53,684 nucleotides of DNA from NCBI GenBank assembly GCA_022705425.1, contig JAKJEM010000005.1:5907-59590 (forward strand). Reading direction: 5' to 3'. The DNA is from Planctomycetota bacterium (lineage in GTDB: Bacteria; Planctomycetota; Brocadiia; CAIUPP01). The notes under the pieces were generated by a model that searched no databases, was not told the DNA's origin, and saw only the letters and a program-made list of their open reading frames with translations. This document shows positions 36,204 through 43,355 of the stretch, in pieces. Position 1 is the stretch's first letter. Each line of letters opens with the position of its first letter. Both the position numbers and the translations under genes were made by a program.

Positions 36204-37349
36204 TTACGGACGGAAGCGCGTGACGAAGATCGAACGCGTTCCCCAGTGGAACTGGTCGCAGTCCGCCGGCTTGGGATGACGCTTCTCGTGGAAGTAGTAG
36301 GCTGTGCAGACCGTCCCGTCGGGCAGGACGGCGCCGCGCGGGTAGCCCAGGTCCTCGCTGGCGCCGTCGTCGCGCAGGAAGAGTTCCGGCCCCCAGCGCC
36401 AGCCCTCGGCATCCTCGGAGATGCGCGCCCGGATGCCGAAGGGCGGTTTGCGGCAACCGTAGATCGCCGCCAGGCGTCCGTCGGGCAGATTGAGCAACTG
36501 CGCCGGCGCGCCGTGGTCGTTCAGCCGCCCGACAAACCGCCAGAGCCGTCCCCCGTCCGCCGAGTCGTACAGCTCCGTCCAGAGCCCGTGCGGCGGATGC
36601 TGCACCCGCACCGCGGCCAGAATCCGCCCCGAGGCCAGGTTCACCGCCGTCGGCATGATGAGCATGTAGTCGTCCGACTGCGCCAGGACGCTCAGGAAGT
36701 TCCACGTCACGCCGCCGTCGTACGAGGCATAGACGAACGCCCGGCCTTCCGAACCCGCCGCGCGCGACACGGTGGGGAAGGTCAGCAGCACGCCGTCCGG
36801 ACGGGCCAGCCACACCGGACGGTTGCGGCTGAAGGCCGCGCCGTCCATCGGAATAAAGGAGGGCCCGCTCCACGTCCGCCCGCGGTCGTGCGTCGTAAAG
36901 ACGAAGCTGCGCGCCACGCCGCCGACCTCGGCCGCGTTGGTCGTCAGGCCGTGGTCGCGATGGCGCGGGTCTATCGGGCGGGTCCGGACGATCCGGTCGT
37001 TCCAGGCGTCCGTCAGGCGCACCTGTCCCGCCTCCGCCACGCCCGCGCCCGCCGCGCCCGTCCAAGGGAAGGGCTCCTCGCGCTGCCACGTCCGGCCGCC
37101 GTCCAGGCTCCGCCGCCGCCCGGTGTCCGGGTGCGGCCCCGTCCAGAACGCCTCCGTCCCGTCCGGGCGCGTCTTCACCCGGCAGCGATAGCGCGAGTAG
37201 GAGACGACGAGGTCATTCCCGTCGCCGTATTGCTCGAAGCCATTGTTGAAGGGCCAGCCCGCAAAGGTATCGCGGTCGCCGAACACCTTCACATGGCAGG
37301 CGTCGCGCACGCGGACGCATCCGCGTGCGGTCGTTACGCGTGGTTCCAC
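36204..37349 (-). CDS. Sialidase-like BNR propeller protein 2
   Basis: 381 residues from GTG at 37349 (AAAGGA seven bases upstream; a TTG at 37370 is the alternative). Asp boxes include SLDGGRTW, THDRGRTW, SYDGGVTW and SADGGRLW. It is a diverged paralogue of the downstream gene, with similar endings to each blade. No signal peptide is seen. First gene of a two-gene operon with a strong promoter. Confidence 0.8.
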   Translation of the reverse strand: MEPRVTTARGCVRVRDACHVKVFGDRDTFAGWPFNNGFEQYGDGNDLVVSYSRYRCRVKTRPDGTEAFWTGPHPDTGRRRSLDGGRTWQREEPFPWTGAAGAGVAEAGQVRLTDAWNDRIVRTRPIDPRHRDHGLTTNAAEVGGVARSFVFTTHDRGRTWSGPSFIPMDGAAFSRNRPVWLARPDGVLLTFPTVSRAAGSEGRAFVYASYDGGVTWNFLSVLAQSDDYMLIMPTAVNLASGRILAAVRVQHPPHGLWTELYDSADGGRLWRFVGRLNDHGAPAQLLNLPDGRLAAIYGCRKPPFGIRARISEDAEGWRWGPELFLRDDGASEDLGYPRGAVLPDGTVCTAYYFHEKRHPKPADCDQFHWGTRSIFVTRFRP

Positions 37350-37412
37350 GGCAGAATCCTTTCCCGCCAATCCGTCGTTGCCCGGGCCGCCCTCGGGCGC
37401 CCGTCGAGGCTC

Positions 37413-37441
37413 AGCATAGGGAACACGGCAAGGGCTGTCAA
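37413..37441 (-). promoter_or_regulatory. Promoter of sialidase-like operon
   Basis: On the minus strand TTGACA (37441-37436), 17 bp, TATGCT (37418-37413), about 65 bp before the start. Confidence 0.65.
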
Positions 37442-37454
37442 CCCGGACGGGCGC

Positions 37455-39299
37455 TCACTCCCGCTCCGTCGGCGACGCCTCGCCGCCCCGGCCGGTCAGG
37501 CGCAACAGCCGTTCGAGGTTCTGCCGCGCGGCCGAATAGCCGGGGTCCAGCCGCAGCGCCTCCCGGAAATGCCGCTCGGCTTCGGGCAGCCTGCCCATCC
37601 GGGCCAGCGCAATCCCCAGGTTGTTGTGCGCGCGGGGCACGGTGGGGTCCGCTTTGACCGCGTCCGAAAAGGCGCTTGCCGCCTCGGGCGTTCTGCCCTG
37701 GGTCAGGAGCAGGTTCCCGAGGTTGTAGTGCGCCTTGGCAAAGTTCGGGTCCAGCGCCAGGGCCGCCCGATAGGAGGCCTCGGCCTCGCTCAGGCGTCCC
37801 TGCGTTGCGTAGAACCGCCCCAGGTTCAGATGCGCCGCCGGGTCGCCGGCACGCGCCGGGTCCTGCGTCACGGCAATGGCCTCGTCCACACGGTTCTCCG
37901 TGAAGAGTCCGTAGCCATAGAAGAGCTTGGCGCGCAGATTGTCGGGGCGCACGCGGAGCACCGATTCCCACAGGGCCGTCTGAGACCGGTAGTCGCGATT
38001 GCGCTCGATGGTCCTCCACCCGCCCAACAAGGCCAGAACGGCCACGCCTCCCCAGCCAAGCGCCGCGCCCACACGCGCGCCACCCCCCATCCTCCGCAAC
38101 AGGAAGCATCCGCTCTCATATCCGCCCAGCACGACCGCCGCCACAACGGCCGCCAGCGAGAGGTAAACACGGTGCTCGACGCAGACATCCGCGATCGGCA
38201 TGAAGCTCGACGTTACCGACAGGATCAGGAAGAACCATACGCCGAACAGCGCCGACGGTCTGCTGCGCGCCAGAAGGAAGAGCGTGACGCCGACCAGCAG
38301 CAGCACCACCGCCGCCGGCAGAGCGAACTGCGTCCAGTCGCGCAGCACGGGCCGCACGTAATCGAAGCACAGCGGATGCGGCCAGAAGGCCAGCCGAAGA
38401 TACCAGAGGATCGCGCGCGGCTGCGTGCAGGCGTACTCCCACGCCGTGAAACCGCGGAAGCCGAAGCCCGCGCTCTCGGTGTGTCCCTGCGCGAGCACGG
38501 TCTGAACCAGGACCAGCCAGGTCGCCGCCAGCGCCAGGTAGAAGCCCCAACGCCGGCGGAGCGCCCCGGCCCATCCCCCGGCGCCCAGCAGACGGTCGAA
38601 GACCAGCACCATGATCGGCGCCGTGGCCATCACCGGCTTCGTCGCCATCCCCGCGGCGCAGCAAACGACCGCCAGCACATACCAGCCGCGCCCCGACGCA
38701 ACCGCCACCCCGGTCTGCCCATCTTCCCCCACGCGAAAGCCGCGCAACGCCGCGTAGAGCGTCAACAGGTAGAAGAGCCCCGTCATGGACTCCGCACGCT
38801 GAACGATGTAGGTCACCGACTGCGTCTGGATCGGGTGGAGCGCCCAGAGCAGGGCCGTTGCCAGCGCCAGGGCGTCGGCCGCCCGCGTGTAGCGCTCCCG
38901 CAACGCCGGCGCGCGCAACACGCGGCGCACAAGAAGAAAGAGCGCGCACCCGGCCAGCGCATGTACCGAGATGTTGAAGACGTGGTACCCCGGGACGTCC
39001 GTGCCGCCGATGGCGTAGTTGAGCGCAAGGGTGAGATCCGTCAGGGGACGAGACCCGGCGAGCGCCGCCCGGGCGCGCTCCTGCCAACTCGGCGGTCTTC
39101 CTTCCCAGTAGAGCGGGTCGTCGTCGAAGTGAAACGGACAGCGCAGACTGTTGGCATAGGCCGCCCAGACGGCCAGTAGAATCAGCAGACAGGCGGCCGC
39201 CTGCCGACGGAGCGACCAGCCCCCCTCTGCGCCCGCCGCACGCCCATCCTGCCCTCCCGACGGCGTACAGGCGCCGGGCAAGCCGCTGACCGCTGTCAT
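37455..39299 (-). CDS. TMTC-like membrane protein with C-terminal TPRs
   Basis: 614 residues from the ATG at 39299 (GATGGAGG five bases upstream; GTG at 39332 is in frame). About ten membrane helices occupy the first 430 residues. A DDD motif after the first helix (FHFDDDPLYW), HPIQTQSVTYIVQRAESM and HPLCFDY resemble GT-C O-mannosyltransferases of the TMTC/PMT type. Three to four TPR units follow (e.g. AHYNLGNLLLTQGRTPEAA, AHNNLGIALARMGRLPEAE). Such proteins probably glycosylate exported proteins from a lipid-linked sugar. The promoter contains a C9 tract (see findings). Confidence 0.75.
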   Translation of the reverse strand: MTAVSGLPGACTPSGGQDGRAAGAEGGWSLRRQAAACLLILLAVWAAYANSLRCPFHFDDDPLYWEGRPPSWQERARAALAGSRPLTDLTLALNYAIGGTDVPGYHVFNISVHALAGCALFLLVRRVLRAPALRERYTRAADALALATALLWALHPIQTQSVTYIVQRAESMTGLFYLLTLYAALRGFRVGEDGQTGVAVASGRGWYVLAVVCCAAGMATKPVMATAPIMVLVFDRLLGAGGWAGALRRRWGFYLALAATWLVLVQTVLAQGHTESAGFGFRGFTAWEYACTQPRAILWYLRLAFWPHPLCFDYVRPVLRDWTQFALPAAVVLLLVGVTLFLLARSRPSALFGVWFFLILSVTSSFMPIADVCVEHRVYLSLAAVVAAVVLGGYESGCFLLRRMGGGARVGAALGWGGVAVLALLGGWRTIERNRDYRSQTALWESVLRVRPDNLRAKLFYGYGLFTENRVDEAIAVTQDPARAGDPAAHLNLGRFYATQGRLSEAEASYRAALALDPNFAKAHYNLGNLLLTQGRTPEAASAFSDAVKADPTVPRAHNNLGIALARMGRLPEAERHFREALRLDPGYSAARQNLERLLRLTGRGGEASPTERE

Positions 39300-39355
39300 C
39301 GCGCCTCCATCGTGCGCGCCCATGTGTTTCACCCCGCCGGGTTACCGCCGCGCCG

Positions 39356-39384
39356 ATGATAGGCCCCCCCCCATGCCCTGTCAA
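39356..39384 (-). promoter_or_regulatory. Promoter of TMTC-like gene with poly-C spacer
   Basis: On the minus strand TTGACA (39384-39379), 17 bp spacer, TATCAT (39361-39356). The spacer includes nine consecutive Gs on this strand (Cs at 39364-39372). Confidence 0.7.
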
Positions 39385-39425
39385 GCGCCCGGCTGAACGC
39401 CCGTAATCGGTTAGTCTCTCGGGGA

Positions 39426-39509
39426 TGTGGCACAGCCGCCCGCGGCTGTGGGAGCGACTCCATAAGGCCAGCACAGGCGCTGCGCCGCAGCGCAGCCGGT
39501 GTGCCACAC
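39426..39509. repeat. REP-like palindromic element
   Basis: TGTGGCAC (39426-39433) at the left is repeated inverted as GTGCCACA (39501-39508). Inside are a perfect 9-bp hairpin CACAGCCGC/GCGGCTGTG (39431-39450) and a second near-palindrome GCGCTGCG/CGCAGCGC (39477-39493). Intergenic, about 80 bp, no coding sense: the form of a REP/BIME element or small MITE. Only one copy is seen in the window. Confidence 0.6.
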
Positions 39510-39604
39510 GCGGTGCAGTTGCCGAGGCTCCCCCCAGGACTGACCGGGTACGAACGCCCTTTGCCGCCCACCCCCGGACGCGCAAGATTTTCGCGAGAAT
39601 CCCA

Positions 39605-39632
39605 TTGACACGGGGTTTGGAGTTGCTATAAT
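39605..39632 (+). promoter_or_regulatory. Strong promoter of pseudopilin gene
   Basis: Perfect TTGACA (39605-39610) and perfect TATAAT (39627-39632), 16 bp apart, about 70 bp before the start. Confidence 0.85.
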
Positions 39633-39702
39633 TCAAAGTGCTTGGGATGTCTCTTTTCGGCAGGGGAGTCTTGGGAAATGAAGGAAAGGAGGTGAAAAAC
39701 AC

Positions 39703-40602
39703 ATGAAGAAGTGGCTATCGGCATTCACTCTGATCGAGCTCTTGGTCGTAATCGCCATCATCGCTATTCTGGCCGGCATGTTGCTCCCGGCCCTAGCCAA
39801 GGCGCGCGAAGAGGCCCGTCGGGCCAACTGCAAGCAGAACCAGGCTCAGATCGGCAAAGCGATTTACGCCTACACCCAGAACAACAACGAGTTCTTCCCG
39901 TTCGTCTGGGGTCCGGCTATCTTTGCGGGTCGTACTGGTACGCCCACGCCGGCTGACAACTCGGACGTCGTGACACCGAACAACTTAGCGGGTGTCGCGG
40001 CGAATGACGCGTCGGCGAGTCTGGGCAATCTGTATCCGCAGTATCTGGCCACGGCGAAGGCATTCCGTTGCCCGTCCACGGAAGACGAACCGGTATTCTC
40101 GTATTACGAGCCCGGTGCGACAGCCGTCAACGCAAGCGGCAACAAGGGCCAGTACGGTGCGTCGAACCGGACGTGGGCGCTTGGCTACGCTGCTCCGACC
40201 TGGACGAGCTACGGCTACGATCCTCGCATCGCCCCGAACGCGGTGTCCAACCACGCCATTCTGGCGGACATGGACGGCTCGTACGCGTACAACAAGGACA
40301 CGAGCACGCAGAACCACGATGGCGGTCAGAACGTCCTCTACGTGGATGGTCACGTCAGCTGGGCCGGCACGAACTACGTTTCGAACGAGCCCAACGACAA
40401 CATCTACACCGAGGCGTACCGCTCAAAGGGTCCGGTCGGCATTCCGTCGTCCTTCACATTGGCCCAGTATGTGGCCATGACTGGGAACGCCGCAGAGACG
40501 ATTACGCGTGGCTGGAGCGCGGACACGGATTCATTCATGATCCGCGGTTCGCTTGCTTTGACTTTGAGCTACACGTCGACTGACTACAGGAACCTGTGGT
40601 AA
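39703..40602 (+). CDS. Prepilin-like protein with H-x9-DG domain
   Basis: 299 residues behind an ideal SD (AAAGGAGGTGA, 39685-39695). The type IV prepilin signal is [19 protein letters not shown] from residue 8, with Glu at +5; the residue before the cleavage site is Ala rather than Gly. Near the C-terminal part [12 protein letters not shown] fits the prepilin-associated H-x9-DG motif known from PVC bacteria. Family members are abundant pseudopilin-like surface or secretion proteins. Codon choice is less GC-extreme than in neighbours. Isolated as a single gene between a strong promoter and terminator, so probably highly expressed. Confidence 0.9.
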   Translation: MKKWLSAFTLIELLVVIAIIAILAGMLLPALAKAREEARRANCKQNQAQIGKAIYAYTQNNNEFFPFVWGPAIFAGRTGTPTPADNSDVVTPNNLAGVAANDASASLGNLYPQYLATAKAFRCPSTEDEPVFSYYEPGATAVNASGNKGQYGASNRTWALGYAAPTWTSYGYDPRIAPNAVSNHAILADMDGSYAYNKDTSTQNHDGGQNVLYVDGHVSWAGTNYVSNEPNDNIYTEAYRSKGPVGIPSSFTLAQYVAMTGNAAETITRGWSADTDSFMIRGSLALTLSYTSTDYRNLW

Positions 40603-40621
40603 GCCGGGCCGTGTTTGCACC

Positions 40622-40662
40622 GAAGACAGTCGGAAGGAGACTTCCGACTGTCTTCTTTTTTT
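40622..40662 (+). terminator. Rho-independent terminator of pseudopilin gene
   Basis: A perfect 15-bp stem (40622-40636 with 40641-40655) capped by a GAGA tetraloop and followed by seven Ts (40656-40662). One of the clearest terminators in the window. Confidence 0.97.
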
Positions 40663-40844
40663 GGCGCCGCAGGGCCTCCCCACATTCCAGGCGGTTGCCC
40701 CCCCCCCTCACCGGCCAGCGGCGGCGGCTCTTGCGGAAGGAGGATATTTCTCTCGCACCCGGCGCGGTATTTGGTTATGATGAGGACGTCTGGTCGCACC
40801 TCGCCGCAGCGCAGGGGACAAGCCCCGATGAAAGGAGGCGGTGA

Positions 40845-41897
40845 ATGAGGACTCCGGGAGCCCGAGGACGGCACGTGGCGCTTGTGTACAATGCCGACGA
40901 GGGCTCGGTGCCCGATGCGCCGGGGGACCGCGGCAGTTCCAAGGACATGCGCGCCATGATCCGGCGCATGGCGCGGGCGTTGCGCCGTGTCGGCTACCGC
41001 GTGACCGTCGTTCCTCTCGCGCGCGACTTGCTCGCCTTCCAGCGCCGGCTGCGCATCCTGCGCCCGGACATCATCTTCAACCAATACGACGACGTCGTTC
41101 ACGGCGCCCTGTACGAAATGCGCCTGCCCGCCGTCGTCCGCATGATGGGCTTCCCGATCACCGGTTCGCCCGCACTGGCCATCGGCCTGACCCGCTACAA
41201 GTACATGGCCGCCAGCCTCCTGCAGGGCGCCGGCGTCCCGATCCCCGACTGCACCGAGATTCTCGAACGCATCGGCGACGTCAATCGCCACGCCTGGCGC
41301 TTTCCCCTCATCGTGCAGCCCAGCCAGGAGCACGCCGGCATCGGACTCGAGCGCGATTCGATCGTCCACTCCAAGAAGGCCCTGCGCGAGAAGGTCCGCC
41401 ACATCCTGGCGAACTTCCACCAACCCGCCCTGGCCCAGGCCTTCCTGCCCGGACGCGAGTTCAACGTCGGCATCGTCGGCGGGCGGCGCCCCCGAGTCCT
41501 TCCCCTGGCCGAACTCGACTACTCCGCGCTCCCGGACTCCATCCCGCCGATCATGTCCTACGCCGCGAAGTGGGTGGAGACCTCGCCGGAATACCAGAAG
41601 ACGTCCGTCATCTGCCCCGCGCAGGTCGCCCCCGAGCTTGCCCGCGAAATCAGCGCCATCTCCCTGCGCGCCTTCCGCGCCGTCGGCGCGTGGGGATACG
41701 GGCGCGTGGATGTCCGGCTCGACGCCGAAGGCCGCCCCCGCGTCCTCGAGGTCAACTGCAACGCTTGTCTGGAGGAGGGGCTCGGCCTGGCGCGCTCGGC
41801 CGAACGAGCCGGAATCCCCTACCCCGGCCTCCTGCACATGATCGTCAAGGCGGGCCTCGAAGGCGTGCCCAACGACCTGTCGCTGCCGATGATCTGA
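40845..41897 (+). CDS. D-Ala-D-Ala ligase-like ATP-grasp protein
   Basis: 350 residues, SD AGGAGGCGG. The ATP-grasp fold is seen in TRYKYMAASLLQGAGVPIPD-type linker (around 121-140), the central PLIVQPSQEHAGIGL and the metal-binding VLEVNCNACLEEG near the end, equivalent to LEVNTxPG of Ddl. True Ddl enzymes keep NTxPGMT, so this is probably a relative that ligates other substrates, for example an amino acid to a peptide. It faces a metallopeptidase gene 60 bp downstream. A C10 run lies at 40698-40707 upstream. Confidence 0.75.
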   Translation: MRTPGARGRHVALVYNADEGSVPDAPGDRGSSKDMRAMIRRMARALRRVGYRVTVVPLARDLLAFQRRLRILRPDIIFNQYDDVVHGALYEMRLPAVVRMMGFPITGSPALAIGLTRYKYMAASLLQGAGVPIPDCTEILERIGDVNRHAWRFPLIVQPSQEHAGIGLERDSIVHSKKALREKVRHILANFHQPALAQAFLPGREFNVGIVGGRRPRVLPLAELDYSALPDSIPPIMSYAAKWVETSPEYQKTSVICPAQVAPELAREISAISLRAFRAVGAWGYGRVDVRLDAEGRPRVLEVNCNACLEEGLGLARSAERAGIPYPGLLHMIVKAGLEGVPNDLSLPMI

Positions 41898-41957
41898 GGG
41901 GCCTTGCGCCCGGCCCGGCGCATTCGCAAGACGCCGGCGTTTCGCGTACGGGTCGGA

Positions 41958-43016
41958 CTAGGGCAGCAGGCGGCCAGTGTACGCGAACTCCATCGCCAGC
42001 GCCGTCGCCAGGGCGGAGATGTCCATCAACCGCTCCGGCGCATCGGGCGGGGCATAACCGCATCGCAGCGCCCGCGTCCGGTCCTCGATCTTCTTCAGGA
42101 TCGCCGCGCCTTCGCTCTCCTCCAGGCCGGACCACCGCAGGATGCGCGCCAGCAGGTCCCGCCGGTGCCTGGCCAGCAGCGCCGCCGCCGAACGCGCGCG
42201 CCGGCTCGCCCGGACCGGGAAGACCTCGCGCAACTTGTCGTCCACATAGCCTTCAGCCGCCACGCGGAAGCGCTCCGCACGGTCGCCGTAGTGCTTCAAC
42301 AGCGACATCGTGATACGCTCCACCGGGCGCAGGAGCGGCCCTCCGCGGCGCTTTGGCGCGCGCCCGCGCAGACCCCGCAGCGTGCGGTCCACGTAGAGCA
42401 GCTTCTGGAAGACCGGCCAGTTTCGATAGCGCCGCCGCCAGGAGGAACGCGGCGTCAGCCACACCGCAAAGGTCTCCGCGAAGTCCTCGTCCGGATGCTT
42501 CTGCGCGTAGGTGTGCCCATGCGGAATGCTGAAGATGTGGCGCACGAACTCGCGGCTGGTCAGTTGCGGCTCGAAGGACTCCGGGTAGGGCCGTGAGAAC
42601 GGGCCGAAGACCTCGTTCCAGCCCGGCTCTTCCCACAACCGATAGGCATAGTTGAAGGCGTGGCCGGCCTCGTGCCGGAGGTACATCATCACCGTGACGT
42701 CGTCTTCCACCTCGCCGGTCTGCTCCTCCTCGATCCGCGCCAGGCGTCGGTCGGCCAGGTAGAAGGGCAGCCCGATCACCGGCACCCTGTTCGGGCACCC
42801 CCAGGTGTCCGTCAGGTAGAACTTCGGGCGAAAGGCCAGCTTCTTGGCCGCCAGCTCCCGCAACAGGCGCGTGATCAGCGCCTCCAGCGGCGACCCCTCG
42901 ATCTTCAGCCCCAGGTCGCAGATTCGCGTGTTCAGCAATTCATACCGCACCGTCTCCCAGCGCTCGAACGGCAACGCAGAACGTCCTTGCGACGCTGCCT
43001 CACTCTCGGTCGTCAC
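41958..43016 (-). CDS. HExxH zinc metallopeptidase-like protein
   Basis: 352 residues from GTG at 43016 with GAGGA upstream. The zinc site H115-E-A-G-H119 and the probable third ligand E181 (DEDFAETFAVWL) match a family of putative zinc-binding metallopeptidases. No signal peptide or membrane segment, so cytoplasmic. The C-terminal 150 residues are helical and basic. It is convergent with the ATP-grasp gene, and I recall such pairings elsewhere, but substrate and function are unknown. Confidence 0.75.
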   Translation of the reverse strand: MTTESEAASQGRSALPFERWETVRYELLNTRICDLGLKIEGSPLEALITRLLRELAAKKLAFRPKFYLTDTWGCPNRVPVIGLPFYLADRRLARIEEEQTGEVEDDVTVMMYLRHEAGHAFNYAYRLWEEPGWNEVFGPFSRPYPESFEPQLTSREFVRHIFSIPHGHTYAQKHPDEDFAETFAVWLTPRSSWRRRYRNWPVFQKLLYVDRTLRGLRGRAPKRRGGPLLRPVERITMSLLKHYGDRAERFRVAAEGYVDDKLREVFPVRASRRARSAAALLARHRRDLLARILRWSGLEESEGAAILKKIEDRTRALRCGYAPPDAPERLMDISALATALAMEFAYTGRLLP

Positions 43017-43355
43017 GTCAAATCCTCGCGATCAAAGCCGGTGGTTGGCGCCGGGGAAAACCGCCCGTGGCCGAGCGTTCTCCGGACGCCCCCTCCTCCT
43101 CGCTGAGGGCAGGCTCCCTGCGATGCAAGTCCTCCCCGCGTCCGTAGCTGCAGGAGACGACAGCGCTGGCACGTATGACGACAGGGCATTCACCTGGGGA
43201 TATTCAGGAACGTGGAGGAAGGCGACAGAAACGTACCCCTCTATTGTCCCCCCTTCCCGGCCCGCTGTCAAACGTCAGGTCACCCCAAACCCGAATACAA
43301 GCCGCAACCCCGGCTGGCGGCGCGCCCTAAACCGATAAGGCACAGCGCGTTACAA
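43017..43355. other. 339-bp intergenic region / long leader
   Basis: Between the metallopeptidase start and the recQ stop. It holds the promoter listed next and a transcribed leader of about 220 bases before the GTG at 43016. The leader contains small hairpins such as GCAGG-GAG-CCTGC on the minus strand. I recognise no riboswitch class and no credible gene; a 79-codon open frame here lacks an SD and family resemblance. Confidence 0.4.
43243..43271 (-). promoter_or_regulatory. Promoter of metallopeptidase gene
   Basis: On the minus strand TTGACA (43271-43266), 17 bp, GACAAT (43248-43243). Confidence 0.5.

Noticed and set aside
35334..39179. A 1281-codon + strand frame opposite the sialidase and TMTC genes
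   Set aside because: Spans three real minus-strand genes and their gaps, with no recognisable motif.
40698..40707. C10 run upstream of the ATP-grasp gene as a phase-variation site
   Set aside because: I could not place it between convincing -35 and -10 boxes or in a coding frame.
43032..43271. 79-codon minus-strand frame as a small gene
   Set aside because: Begins upstream of the promoter's transcript start and lacks an SD.
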